DNA of 64,000 bases from Roseiarcus sp963816065 (GTDB lineage Bacteria; Pseudomonadota; Alphaproteobacteria; Rhizobiales; Beijerinckiaceae), in NCBI GenBank assembly GCA_963816065.1, contig CAWFJG010000030.1, positions 248,001-312,000 of the forward strand. The letters are read 5' to 3'. The notes below the pieces were generated by a model that saw only the letters and a program-made list of their open reading frames with translations, was not told where the DNA came from and made no database searches. Within the stretch, counting starts at the first letter, position 1; each line of letters starts with the position of its first letter. Of this stretch, positions 24,828 through 35,634 are shown one piece after another. Made by a program: the position numbers and the translations under genes.

Positions 24828-24984
24828 CCGTTTGGCGCTGCGGCCAAGAAAACATATAACCCTCGACCAGACGATGAAGATCGGCGGGTTCTTGCTGGCC
24901 CTGACGCCCTCTCAGACGCTGCATCGTCCCCGTTGACGCCGGAACGGTCGCCAAGCGATGCAAGCGCGGCCCCTTCGAGGATCG

Positions 24985-25329
24985 CTGACACCCCAGCATA
25001 ACGGAGTGTTCGATCGGCCTGGGATTGGCGATGCGCTCGATTTCCTCAGCGTCTGAGACGCCCGCGCTCATGAGAATCGGCAGCAGCGCGCCGACGAAGT
25101 TCCAGAAATAGAGCTCACGGCCGTAGCCGAGCGGATCGTTTTCTTCCGACGCCCGTCGGGATCGGAACAGGCCGTTGAACAGCAGTCCCTCGTTGCCGCA
25201 GTCCACCACGCTGCGGAATCCCTCGGCGACCAGCGCCGAGCTGCCGGTAAAAGCGCCGCCGACGAACTTTGTGGTCCCCTCTGCGACGTCGCGGAGAAGC
25301 GACGCGAGGAGGACCCCCTTGGACTCCAT
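24985..25329 (-). pseudogene. Truncated CDF cation-efflux transporter
   Basis: The N-terminal third of a cation diffusion facilitator: MESKGVLLASLLRDVAEGTT, KFVGGAFTGSSALVAEGFRS, VVDCGNEGLLFNGLF and GYGRELYFWNFVGALLPIL match helices 1-3 of the family, and IANPRPIEHS ends the similarity. After about 115 residues the frame runs into unrelated sequence to 24805, and the remaining helices and cytoplasmic domain are missing. The Asp/His metal-site pattern is only partly kept (VVDCGN). It directly follows an alcohol dehydrogenase fragment, which looks like the product of a deletion joining two genes. Confidence 0.72.
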
Positions 25330-25404
25330 GCCGGCGCTCAACGAGGCGGGTTCGCGCCGCACGCCTCCACGCGAAGCTGCGGCGACTTTCGGCGCCCGGC
25401 CCGA

Positions 25405-25607
25405 GTTGCTCTAGGACGCCGACGCCCTCATGGCCGAAGATGCGGCCGGACTTCATGCCGCTGAACGTGCCCCGAACGAACTGAAGATCCGTCCCGCAGA
25501 TTGCGGACGACGGCAGCCTCACGATGGGGTCGGCCGGTTCCTTGATCGAAGGTTCGCAGACATCGTCGAGGCGGATATCGCTGAGCGCACGGAAGACCAC
25601 AGCTTTT
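25405..25607 (-). pseudogene. N-terminal fragment of a zinc-type alcohol dehydrogenase
   Basis: Reading from about 25607: KAVVFRALSDIRLDDVCEPS, then PSSAICGTDLQFVRGTFSGM and GRIFGHEGVGVLEQLGPG, the start of a GroES-like MDR dehydrogenase with the catalytic-zinc Cys (AICGTD) and the HEGVG pair. The expected ATG before KAVVF reads ATA. After about 65 residues similarity ends and CDF sequence begins. The cofactor domain is absent, so it cannot be functional. Confidence 0.7.
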
Positions 25608-25664
25608 ATGGGCAGGTTTCTTTTCTGAAAGGGACTGCGGTTTCGATCATGACACCGTTCGGCC

Positions 25665-26156
25665 TTATTTTCCCGTCTCCAACGCCTTGGCCATCTGCAA
25701 GTGCTTCTCGAGCGTCGGAAGCGTCTCGCTGGCTAGGTTTTGAGCCGGGCCGCTTCCGCTCTGGGATTCCTTGCGCAAATTTGTGACATCCTTCTCGTGG
25801 TCATTGACCATGTAGCGGACGAATTCCTTGTCGAAGGCCCCGCCGTCGAGCTTTTCCAGCATTTTCAGCTCCTGTTCGGCTTCCGGCATGACCGCCGACG
25901 GCGGGACAAGATTCATTTCTTCCGCGACCGTCGAAGCCTGAGCTTTCGCCTTCGTGTGATCGTCGACGAGGGTCTGCGCGAATGCTTTGACGCCTGGGTT
26001 GTTGCTCTTGCTGAGCGCCAGTTGGCCGAGCACGATTTCGGACGAGTCGCCTTTGATGGCGCCCGCGAGAAAGTCCTTCTCGGTCTTGGCAAGCGCCGGT
26101 CCGCCGAGCGCGGCGAAGAGAGCTGCGGCGGACAGCGTGAATCCAATGTGCGACAT
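25665..26156 (-). CDS. DUF4142 ferritin-like periplasmic protein
   Basis: A 163-residue protein with a clean signal peptide (MSHIGFTLSAAALFAALGGP, cleavage near ALA-KTEKD). The mature part is a four-helix DUF4142 domain: KDFLAGAIKGDSSEIVLGQL, GVKAFAQTLVDDHTKAKAQA, EFVRYMVNDHEKDV and LPTLEKHLQMAKAL. The repeated DDH/DHEKD motifs are typical. Family members are linked to envelope stress, but the role is unknown. The ribosome site AAGGAG is clear. Confidence 0.92.
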   Translation of the reverse strand: MSHIGFTLSAAALFAALGGPALAKTEKDFLAGAIKGDSSEIVLGQLALSKSNNPGVKAFAQTLVDDHTKAKAQASTVAEEMNLVPPSAVMPEAEQELKMLEKLDGGAFDKEFVRYMVNDHEKDVTNLRKESQSGSGPAQNLASETLPTLEKHLQMAKALETGK

Positions 26157-26276
26157 GACGGGCTCCTTGAGGTACGATACGCCCTAAAACCCGCACCGCG
26201 GGCGTTCGGTTCCACACGGAGCGCGCGGTTCATGCGCGGCGACATCGTCTCGCGATGCCCAGGACAATGGCTGCGG

Positions 26277-29200
26277 CTAAACCGGACCCGTCCCTGTTCG
26301 GGTGGACAAGGCGGCGCCAGCCGCGAACCCGTCGAAAGCGTTCATGCAGATCGTTTCCCCCGACGGCAGGAGCCGACCGGCCGACCGGCCCACCACCGCC
26401 GCATAGACCTCGATCGGTTGCGGCGCGCCGATCAGATATCCCTGCGCTTCCGGGCACCCGGCCGCTCGCAGGAACTCCAGCTGTTGCTCAGTTTCCACAC
26501 CCTCGGCGATCAGCGGTACGCCCAGCCCGCTGCCGAGGCCGACGATCGCGCGGATGACCGATTCGGAGCTCGGGTTGACGTGCAGGCTCGAAACGAACGA
26601 GGCGTCGATCTTGATCTTGTCGAACGGGAACGAGTGGAGGTAGGACAGCGACGAATAGCCCGTGCCGAAGTCATCCATCGCCACGCGGACGCCCAAGGCT
26701 TTCAACTGGCGCAACATCGCCGACACCCTCGAGAAATCGTCGATCAGAACGCTCTCGGTGATCTCGAGTTCGAGCCGATGCGGCGCGAGGCCCGTTTCCA
26801 GGAGAACCGCGTGCACGAACTGAGGCAGCCCGTCCTTGAGGAATTGCTTAGGTGAAAGATTGACCCCGACGGCCTTGGGCAGCGGCCATGACGCGGCCTC
26901 TCGGCAGGCCTCACGCAGAACCCATTCGCCGATCGGCGTAATCAGTCCGCTTTCCTCCGCGATGGGAACGAATTCTCCCGGCGCGACAAGACCGCGCTGG
27001 GGATGGCGCCAGCGCAAAAGCGCCTCGAACCCGAATATGTCGTCGTCCGCGTCGGCCTGCGGCTGGAAGTAGAGCTGGAGTTCGTTCCGGTCGACGGCGT
27101 TCTCGAGGTCTTTGACAAGCGCGCGGCGGTCGCGCAGGCGGGTATCCAGACAGGAATCGAAAAAGCAAATGCCGCCGCCGCCCTCCGCCTTGGCCCGATA
27201 CAGCGCCGCATCGGCATTGGCGAGCACCGCTTCGACATCGCCGTGGTTTGGATAAAGCGCTGCGCCGATGCTGATGCTGACGCAAATCTCCTTGCCGTCG
27301 ATATCGAAAATCGCGGCGCCCACGTCATGTAGCCGCACGGCGAGGTCCGAGGCGCGCGCGGGCAACGACTTACCGGACACGATGCAGGTGAACTCATCGC
27401 CGCCGACGCGGGCGATTTGCGCGCCATCCGCGACCGCGCGGAAACTCTGGGTCACGCGGCGGAGGAGCTCGTCGCCGACGGCGTGGCCGAAAACGTCGTT
27501 GACCTCCTTGAAGCGATCGAGGTCCACACACAAGACGGCGACCGACGTTCCGGTTTCGTCGGCCTTGGCGATCGCGGCGGCCAGGCGCTGATTGAAGGCC
27601 GCGCGGTTCGGCAGGCCGGTCAGGGTGTCGTGAAGAGCGAGATAACCGATCTTCTCTTCGGACTTCTTGCGGTCGGTAATGTCGATCACGACGCCCGTGT
27701 AGCGCGCGGTGGGGCGATCGCCATAATGCATCGGGCCGCCTCGGGACATCAGCCAACGCTGCGCGTCCCCGGATTCGTTGGTCCGCCATTCCACTTCGAT
27801 TTCCCGGCCCGCCGCTATGGACTCACTGACGGAGCGTACGACTGCATCGCGGTCGTCGGGATGGATGGTCTCCAGCCAGGCGGCGGATGTCGGCTCACCG
27901 CGCCGCGGGTCAAGTCCGTAGAGCCGCCGAGCTTCGTTGGACCAGACATTTGTATTGGTCGCTTGGTCCCATTCCCACGCGCCAGCGTTGGCCGCTCTCA
28001 GGGCGTAGCGGAGACGTTCTTCGCTGCCCCGCAGCGCTTCCATGGCGCGCACCCGCTCGATCGCTTCCCATGTCCGCTCCGCGACGTCTTCCGCCAAGGA
28101 CACATCCATGGCGCTCCAGTGACGCGGCTCCCGGTGGTGGAGCAACAGCGCGGTAACGAGCTTTCCGTCCTTGACCAGGGGCACCCGCAGAAACGCGCCG
28201 ATCTGCCGAGCGAGGTGGTTTACCGCCGCGATATCCGATCCGAGACGCGGGTCCGCTGCGACGTTGTCGACGGCGCTGACCTTGCCCGAGCGCAGGTTGT
28301 CGACGAGGGCGAAGCCATAGTCCGCAAGTTTGTGCACGCCGATGCTGGTCGGCATCGATCCGTCGGTCCATTCCCGCTTTATGATCGCATATTCCCCCTT
28401 AGCGTCTATCTCGGCGTAGGCGACCTGATGGCAGCCCAACTGCTTGCCGAGGCGTTCGCTGACGACCGCTATGATGTCGAATGGGTCATGCAGCGGTTTG
28501 ATTGCGTCGGAAAGTTCGAGCCGGAAAGATTGACGTTGCGCAGCCTCGAGCAGCTTGGCCTGTAGCCGCTTCTCTTCAGTGATGTCCGTGCAAACGCCAT
28601 TCCCGACGATCGAGCCGTCCGACCGTCTCTCGGGACGAGAACGTAGCCGCGCCCAACGCACTTCGCCATCGTCGCGGCGAATCGGGAGTTCCACCGCAAA
28701 ATCGGTCAGGTCGCGCCGGGTGGCTCGTTCGGCCTCATACAGCTTGGGCAAAAATTCGAGCGGGACTTTCGCGTACAACACTTTGGCGTCGGCCAGAGCC
28801 TCCTGGACGGTAACGCCAGTAAGCTTTTGGACGCCCGCGCTGATATACAGAAATCCAAACTTGCCGTCCGAATCGCGCATATACTGATACACAACGCTGT
28901 CGGGCAGGTTGTCGCCGATCGCACGTAGGCTCGCTTCGCTTCTGGCGCAGCCTTTCCTGGTCGGCGACGCTTTCCGTGATGTCGGTCCAAACACCGTTCC
29001 GAATGATCTGTCCGCCCGGCTGCCTTTCGGGGCGCGAACGCAGGCGCATCCAGCGCACCTCGCCGTCCGCGCGGCGAATCGGAATCTCCACGGCGACATC
29101 AGACACGCTGCGCTGGGAATTTTGTTCGGCCTCCACAAGCGTCGGTAGATATTCGGGCAAGACCTGCGACCGCATGGCATCATCGTTGGCGAGAACCTGC

Positions 29201-31011
29201 TCCACGGTGAGGCCGGTCAGCTTTTCGATGCCGGCGCTGACGTAGAGGTATCTCGCGACGCCATTCCGATCGCGCGTCCAGCGAAAGACGGCGCTGTCGG
29301 GCAGGTTATCGCTTATCGCGCGCAACATCGCTTCGCTTTGACGCAACCTTTCCTGGTCGGTGACGGCCTCGGTGATATCGGTCCAAACGCCATTCCAAAT
29401 GATTTGTCCGTCTGGCTGCGGTTCAGGCCGCGAATGCATCCGCACCCAGCGCACCTCGCCGTCCATGCGGCGAATTGGCGTCTTCACGTCGAAGTCAGAC
29501 ACCTCGCGCTGGCACTTTTGATCGGCCGCCACGAGCGCCTGACGGTATTCAGGCAGGACCAACGAGAGCACAACGCCAGTGTCGACAAGAAACCGCTCGA
29601 CCGAAAGGCCAGTCAGCTTTTCGATGCCGGCGCTGACGTAAAGATATTTGGCGACGCCCTTCTGGTCGCGCGTCCACTGGTAGATGGCGCTGTCAGGAAG
29701 GCTGTCGCCAATGGCTCGCAGCATCGCCTCGCTTTGGCGCAGCTTTTCCTGGTCGGCGACGCTTTCTGTGATGTCCGTCTGAACGCCATTCCAGACGGTT
29801 TCTCCGTTCGGCTGTCGCTCGGGGCGAGAACGCAACCGCATCCAACGCACTTCGCCATCCTTCCGGCGAATCGGGGCGTCCACAGCGAAATCGGCCAGAT
29901 CGCGCTTGACGGCTTGCTCAGCCGCCAACAGCCTTGGCAAATATTCCGGCAGGACTTGCGCGTACAGGGCGCCGGCGTCGGTCAGAATCTCCTCAGCTGT
30001 AACTCCTGTGAGCCTCTCAACGCCGGCGCTGACGTACAGATATTGCGGGTTTCCAGCCGCATCGCGCCGATAGCGGTAGACGAAGCTGTCTGGCAGGTTA
30101 TCGCCCATCGCCCGCAGCATCGCTTCGCTTTGGCGCAGCTTTTCCTGGTCGGCAACGCTTTCCGTAATGTCTGTCCAAACGCCATTCCAGAGGATCGCCC
30201 CGTTGGGCCGCCGCTCCGGCCGGGACCGAAGCCGCATCCAGCGCACCTCGCCATCCTTTCGGCGAATCGGGGCCTCAACCGCGAAGTCACTCATGGCTCG
30301 CTTGGCCGCTCGTTCAGCCTCAATAAACTTTGGTAGATATTCGGGCAGGACTTGTGCGTACAATGCATTGGCGTCGGCCAGCGCCTCTTCGACCGTCACG
30401 CCTGTCAGCTTTTCAACGCCCGCGCTGATGTAAAGAAATCGCGCGTTTCCCGCCCGATCGCGCGTATACTGATAGACGACGCTGTCCGGCAGATTGTCGC
30501 CTATCGCGCGTAAGGTCGCCTCGCTCTGGCGCACGCGTTCCTGGTCGATCACATTATCCGTAATATCTTCGACGTAGACGACAATGCCGCCGATCGAGCC
30601 CTCCGCACGGCGCCACGGCTGGAGCCCGCACCGCAGCCACTGCACGCCCCCGTCCGAGCTCACGAAAGCCACGCGATCTTCGCTTACGACCTCGCCGGCC
30701 TGGGCCTGGAGCGTCAGATCCTTCCATTGCTCGGGCGTCTCGGGAAAAGCATCGTCATTCGACCTTCCGACGAGGTCGCCCTCGAGACGGAAGACGCTCT
30801 GCCAGCGCCGGCTCGCTGCGAGATAGCGCATATTCCGATCGAACATGGCCAGGGCGCCGGGCGCCTGCGTTATAAAGTAACCCAGCTGCGCCTCTTTTTG
30901 CGTGGTCAAGCAACGAACGGAATCGCGAGCGTGCTCATCTACGCAAGAATCGACGACGCGAAGGCATCGATCTTTTTGGTCGGCGCAAAAACGGGCTAAA
31001 GCTTTCAGCAT
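26277..31011 (-). CDS. Multi-PAS, GAF, GGDEF-EAL c-di-GMP signalling protein (one frameshift)
   Basis: A giant sensor of about 1577 residues that would both make and break cyclic-di-GMP. Order: an N-terminal PAS (residues about 46-152), five tandem PAS units of 132 residues each beginning LRQSEAxLRAIGDNLPDS and ending VWTDITESVADQE, a GAF domain (HDPFDIIAVVSERLGKQLGC), a further PAS/PAC (GAWEWDQATNTNVWSNEARR), GGDEF (ARVGGDEFTCIVSG, intact) and EAL (FGFEALLRWRHPQRG, with ITESVLIDD and MDDFGTGYSSL). No membrane helices are evident, so the sensor is cytoplasmic. Near 28945 one extra base (CGCCAGAAGCGAAGCG where sister repeats read CGCCAAAGCGAAGCG) splits it into two frames. The start at 31011 lacks a good ribosome site. 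Confidence 0.93.
28556..30534 (-). repeat. Five 396-bp tandem PAS-coding repeats
   Basis: DNA blocks such as CGCTTTGGCGCAGCTTTTCC recur every 396 bp (for example near 29730 and 30126). Each unit encodes 132 residues with a PAS core and PAC end. High identity of flanks with more varied middle strands points to recent tandem duplication followed by divergence or recombination. Confidence 0.85.
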
Positions 31012-31389
31012 CGGCTGTCGACACGATCAAATTTCGCGCTGAAACCGGCGCGATCACTCGTCGGGCTGTGGGGCGACACACTCGACGCGCAATTTTCGTT
31101 GGAACCCCTTAAGAAACCATATTCGGGAGAGGGCCTTGGACTGGTCGGCGGTTTGCTGCGCAGGGAACGGCCCGGCTTTCGACGACCGCGAAAACCGATG
31201 GCCCTCAGCTTATCCCCTTCGCCCGCCCTGACACGATGTCCCAATTCGCGGAGTTTTTTGCGACTTTTTGAATGTTGTAAGAAAAGCGAAGGAAAGGGAA
31301 GTCGCCGGTCCGTCGCAGAATAGGCATTGAGCAGCGACCGAGGCGCCGCCCTTGCCGCGCCTGCCTCGAACATCGGGATTTCGCTCTCG
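31012..31389. other. Intergenic stretch with no supported gene
   Basis: Lies between two genes on the - strand. Short frames exist but none has a ribosome site or family resemblance. An AT-rich patch (about 31245-31300) could hold the promoter of the multi-PAS gene. Nothing else was recognised. Confidence 0.35.
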
Positions 31390-32070
31390 TCACCGCCGAT
31401 GCTGCGCCGGTAAGCGCCTCTCGATGAGGTCGCGGATGCGCGGGTCGGCGAAGTCTGCAACGGCGATCACGGCGCCCGCCGCGATAAGGGACGCCGGATC
31501 GAGTGAGGTCGTCAGGCCAACGACCGCGAGACACGCCGTCGTAGCGGAGCGGACGCCGGTCGGGGAGTCCTCGAATGCGACCGAACGCTCGGCCGCCGCC
31601 CGTGTGAGTTCGAGGCCGCGCCGATAGGGCAGTGGATCGGGCTTCAACAGCTCGAGTTCCGAGCCGATAACGGCGATCGGCAACCGTGCGGCGCGCCCGA
31701 GCGCGCTCAGCACGACCTCGACGTTGGCGCGCGGCGCGTTGGTCACTACCGCAACGCCTAGTCCGAGGCTTTCGGCGAAGTCGAGAAGCTCGATCGTTCC
31801 GCGAATTCGCTCGACGCCGCCGAGGTCGGCGCGGTAGGCGGCCTCCTTCGCCTCGAGCGCGGCGCGCTGGGCCTGGGGCGACAGATGCGGCAGAAACATC
31901 TGTCCGATCAATTCATTCGACGCGCCATGGATGCTCGCGTTGTAGGATTCCTGATCGACCGTGATCCCGCAGGAAGCAAAGATTTGCTGAAAGGCCGTGA
32001 GGTGTTTCGCGTCGCTGTCGATCAGCGTCCTGTCGAGGTCGAAGAGCAGCGCGGCGCCCGTCGCCGTCAC
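31390..32070 (-). CDS. HAD-family phosphatase (beta-phosphoglucomutase-like)
   Basis: A 226-residue haloacid-dehalogenase hydrolase. Motif I is LLFDLDRTLIDSD (nucleophile Asp and general acid Asp), a helical cap follows, motif II is VVTNAPRANVE (Thr), motif III Lys is in LELLKPDPLPYRRGL, and motif IV is VAFEDSPTGVRSA with acidic residues. Subfamily is phosphoglycolate/sugar-phosphate phosphatase-like. The GTG start overlaps the TGA of uxaA (ATGTGA), so it is the last gene of a gntR-uxaA-HAD unit and may dephosphorylate a sugar-acid intermediate. Confidence 0.88.
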   Translation of the reverse strand: MTATGAALLFDLDRTLIDSDAKHLTAFQQIFASCGITVDQESYNASIHGASNELIGQMFLPHLSPQAQRAALEAKEAAYRADLGGVERIRGTIELLDFAESLGLGVAVVTNAPRANVEVVLSALGRAARLPIAVIGSELELLKPDPLPYRRGLELTRAAAERSVAFEDSPTGVRSATTACLAVVGLTTSLDPASLIAAGAVIAVADFADPRIRDLIERRLPAQHRR

Positions 32071-33583
32071 ATCGTCGCTCCGATCTGCCAGGGCGTGAAC
32101 TCGGCCTCCCCGTAGCCAAGCGTCTCGGACTTCGTCGGCGCGCCTGACGCAACGGCAAGGATCGGTTCGAAGATCTCCCGCCCCTTCTCGGCGATCGGCA
32201 CGCCGTCGAGCACATCGCCGCAGTTGATGTCCATGTCGTCGATCATGGATTGATAGACGTCGCTGTTGGTGGCGAGCTTGATCGAAGGCGTGGGCTTGCA
32301 GCCGTAGGCGGAGCCGCGCCCGGTCGTGAAGCAGAGGATGTTGGCGCCGCCGGCGACCTGGCCGGTTGCGGAGACCGGGTCGTAGCCCGGCGTGTCCATG
32401 AACACGAAGCCCTTCGCTGTGACAGGCTCGGCGTATTTGTAGACGGCCATAAGCGGCGTCGTCCACCCTTCGCCGCCGCGCCGAGCGACTTCTCCAGAAT
32501 AGTCGTGAGGCCGCCCGCCTTGTTTCCGGGCGAGGGGTTGTTGTTCATCTCACCGCCGTTGCGGGCGCAATACTCCTCCCACCAGTGAATGCGCTCCAGG
32601 AGCCGGCGTCCGATCTCCGGCGTCGCCGCGCGGCGCGTCAACAGGTGCTCGGCCCCGTAAATCTCCGGCGTTTCCGAGAGGATCGCCGTACCGCCGTTGC
32701 GCACGAGCCTATCGACCGCTGCGCCCAAAGCCGGATTCGCCGTGATCCCAGAATAGCCGTCCGATCCGCCGCATTGCAGAGCCAGCGTCAGCGCGCTGGC
32801 GGGCTGCGGCTCGCGCCTTGCCCGATCGAGCTTCGGCAGCATAGCGCGAATCCGCTCGAGACCCGCCTCGATCGTCTTGCGCGTGCCGCCGGTCGGCCTG
32901 GATCGTCAGGACTTTGAACCGGTCGCCCTCGACGATTTCGTATTCCTCCTTCATCCGGCCGATCTGGAACACTTCGCAGCCGAGACCAACCATCAGCGTC
33001 GCGCCGACGTTGGGGTTGGCCGCGTAGCCCCATTCGGTGCGCATCAACGTCTCAAATCTTCGCCTTTCGACGCCATGCCGCACCCGGTCCCATGGACGAG
33101 CGGAATTACGCCGTCTACGTTCGGATAGTCGGCAAGCATCCCGGAGCGCTCGACCTCGCGCGCAATAGGCGCGCGGTTGTGGCCGAGCAGTTCACCGAAG
33201 TCAGGATCGCCAGATAGTTGCGTGTACCGACCTTGCCGTTGTCGCGGAGGTAGCCGAGGAACGTCGGCTGCCGGTCGATCGGCTCGATCGCCGTCGGATG
33301 GGCGTCTTCGCCCATCCGATAGTCGCGGGCGAAGTCCTTCATGGCGCAATTGTGCTCGTGCACCCATTCGCCGTGGGCGATCGGCCGGGACGCGAATCCG
33401 ATGATCTGGCCAAACTTGCGGATCGGCTTGTCGGCCCGATGGCGGCGAGGGCCATCTTGTGTCCCTTGGGAATCCGTTCGCGGGCGGCGTCCCGCTGACT
33501 GACGCTGTCCCAGCCGGGATCTCGTCGATGGCTATGAGGACGTTATCCGACGCGTTCAGTTTTAATGTACGCGGGTTCTCCAT
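32067..33583 (-). pseudogene. uxaA: Altronate dehydratase (UxaA/GarD family), several frameshifts as sequenced
   Basis: UxaA dehydrates D-altronate to 2-keto-3-deoxygluconate with iron. The family sequence can be followed through the interval but hops between frames: MENPRTLKLNASDNVLIAID (SAF domain), HNCAMKDFARDYRMG, FLGYLRDNGKVGTRNYLAIL, VIPLVHGTGCGMASKGEDL, NPNVGATLMVGLGCEVFQIG, LTLALQCGGSDGYSGITANP, HWWEEYCARNGGEMNNNPSP, LCFTTGRGSAYGCKPTPSIK. Conserved cysteines are present. At least five indels are needed, with little substitution damage, so errors in the sequence are likelier than a dead gene. The altronate assignment over galactarate or other aldarates is by resemblance. Confidence 0.8.
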
Positions 33584-33612
33584 GGGATTTGATTTCCTTG
33601 CGTTAGCTTCCG

Positions 33613-34368
33613 CTACACAGCGAAAAGCCCTGGCCGCTGGTGGGCGACCTGTTCGAGCAGCGCGCCCGTCACGCTGAGATGTCGCTTCATCGCGTCCCGG
33701 GCCGCAGCGGCGTCGCCGGCGGCAATCGCCTCCACGACGGCGCGATGCTCGGCCAGCGCCTCGCGGATCCGGCCGGGCGGTGCCATCAGAATGCGCCTCA
33801 CCCGCTCGAGATGCACGCGAAGGACATCGAGCACTTCTCCGGCGCGCGCCATGGCCAGCCGCGCCGTTAGGATCTGATGGAAGGCGACATCTGCCGCATA
33901 GAAGGCGGCCCTATCGTCCGCCGTGACCGCGCCCTCGGCTTCCGTCAGGTTCGCCTCGAGCGCCTGCTTGTCGACGGGCGCCATGCGCAGCGCCGCCTCC
34001 GCGGCGATCTCGCCCTCCAGGGCGCTACGAATGAAAAGTCGCTCGCGCACGTCGTGGAGCGAAATCCGCGAGACGAATGACCCGTGCTGCGGCGCGACGT
34101 CGACGAGTTGGTCGTAGGCAAGGCGGTTCACTGCGGTGGACACAGGATAGCGCGAAACCCTAAACCTCTCGCACAGCTCGGCTTTTTCGATCAAACTGCC
34201 CGGCTCGAGCGCTCCGGTCAGGATCGCCCTCTTGAGTTCTCCGTAAACGGCGTCCGCCTTCGAATGGCGCCCTTCGCCAATGTCCCGCCTGTGACCGCCG
34301 GAAAGCGGCTTGCTCGTCCGTTCCCAACTAGCATGCCAGACGCTAGTCACCCCTCGCTGTCCCGTCAA
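33613..34368 (-). CDS. GntR-family (FadR/FCD-type) transcriptional regulator
   Basis: A 251-residue regulator. The winged helix is at residues about 38-105 (VYGELKRAILTGALEPGSLI, RFRVSRYPVSTAVNRLAYDQ, HGSFVSRIS) and an all-helical FCD effector domain follows (ERLFIRSALEGEIAAEAALR, AFHQILTARLAMARAGEVL, EHRAVVEAIAAGDAAAARDA). FCD regulators sense small organic acids. It is upstream of and co-directional with uxaA and the HAD gene, so it probably controls sugar-acid breakdown. Confidence 0.92.
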   Translation of the reverse strand: MTGQRGVTSVWHASWERTSKPLSGGHRRDIGEGRHSKADAVYGELKRAILTGALEPGSLIEKAELCERFRVSRYPVSTAVNRLAYDQLVDVAPQHGSFVSRISLHDVRERLFIRSALEGEIAAEAALRMAPVDKQALEANLTEAEGAVTADDRAAFYAADVAFHQILTARLAMARAGEVLDVLRVHLERVRRILMAPPGRIREALAEHRAVVEAIAAGDAAAARDAMKRHLSVTGALLEQVAHQRPGLFAV

Positions 34369-34602
34369 TACATGCTAAATCAGCGTCACAACGGCGGCCG
34401 ACCAACGGGGACCGTTGCCTTGCTCTGGTCGGGCGGACTATGTCAGCGCAGTGGCTGAAGCAAACATGACCCGGTCGACCGCAAGCGAGCGGCGCGAGAC
34501 GACGCGTGGCGACGAACCGGCGGCGGCGATTTACGGCGGAATTTTATGCGGCGGCGAAGGCAGCGTATACACTGATCCGCAAAGCCAATGGGGCGAACGA
34601 CT

Positions 34603-35542
34603 ATGATTCTGATTTCGGGCGAAGCGCTGATCGATCTGATCCCCGATCCCGAGCGGTCGAACACGTATGACGCGGTGCTTGGCGGCTCGCCGTACAACGT
34701 AGCAATCGGCCTCGCGCGGCTTGGTTCAGACACCACATTCGTGTCGCGCATTTCCAGGGACGGAAATGGCGACGCACTCGCGTCGGCGCTGGCCGACAAC
34801 GGAGTCGACCTGGCTTATGTCCTCCGCGACGAGCGGCCGAGCGCCCTCGCCTTCGTCATGCGCGGCACCGCAAAAACCGGTTCGCGCTATGCCTTCTATC
34901 TCGACGCGACATCGTTCGACGGCCCATGGCCTTTCCCGACAGATTGGCCGGAAGTGGCGACGTCATTTGCACCTGGGTTCGATCTCGGCGGTCGATTCCC
35001 GGCACGGAGAACGGGCGGTCGGGGCGTTGAGGCGGCGCGCCGGCGGGCAACCGTGAGCTACGATCCCAATATCCGCCCTCTGGTCACGCCGGACCGCGAC
35101 GCCGTCGCCGCGCTCGTCGAACGGCAGGCGGCGCTCGCGCATATCGTCAAGGCCAGCGAAGAGGACCTCCGATGGCTTTATCCAGGCCGCTCCGTCGAGG
35201 AGAGCTTGGCGGAGTGGACGACGGCCGGACCTCGCTTTTGCGTCGCCACGCTCGGCGAGCGGGGCGCGATCGCGATGCTCGGGAGGCGAGCTGATCGCGC
35301 GCCCGCTCCTGAAATCGAGGTCGTCGACACCGTCGGCGCGGGCGATAGCTTCATGTCGGCGCTGCTCGGCGCCATGGACAAGGATTCGGCGCTCGGCGAC
35401 GGGTCCGCGCCGCCGGACCGTGCCGCGCTCGAGCGATGGCTCAGATTTGCGGCCGCGGCGTCAGCAATCACCTGCACGCGCAAGGGCTCCGAACCCGCCG
35501 ACCCGCGCCGAGGTCGAGGCTGCGCTCGAGCGTCAATCGTGA
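34603..35542 (+). CDS. PfkB-family sugar kinase (local frameshifts)
   Basis: Ribokinase/PfkB-fold kinase of about 310 residues. N-terminal ILISGEALIDLIPDPE, substrate-side LGGSPYNVAIGLARLGSDTT, mid-region ATVSYDPNIRPLV, and the ATP/anion-hole motif VVDTVGAGDSFMSALLGAMD with catalytic Asp. The N-terminal form resembles fructokinases. Between about 34955 and 35045 coding shifts to another frame (HLHLGSISAVDSRHGERAVG) and back. A last indel near 35500 turns the expected ending (RAEVEAALERQS, TGA at 35540) into a longer tail. The gene is divergent from the gntR-uxaA unit. Its sugar is not determinable. Confidence 0.8.
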
Positions 35543-35634
35543 GCCGGCATAAGCCGTTTGGCGACAAAGTGTAGCATTGCGAGGGCTCGACCACGGGTTT
35601 AAGAAACGTCGTCAAACCGAACAGGATAGATCGC

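Noticed and set aside
28556..30534. PAS repeats as an assembly duplication artefact
   Set aside because: The five units differ at many positions spread through each unit, so they are separate sequences and not one unit copied by misassembly.
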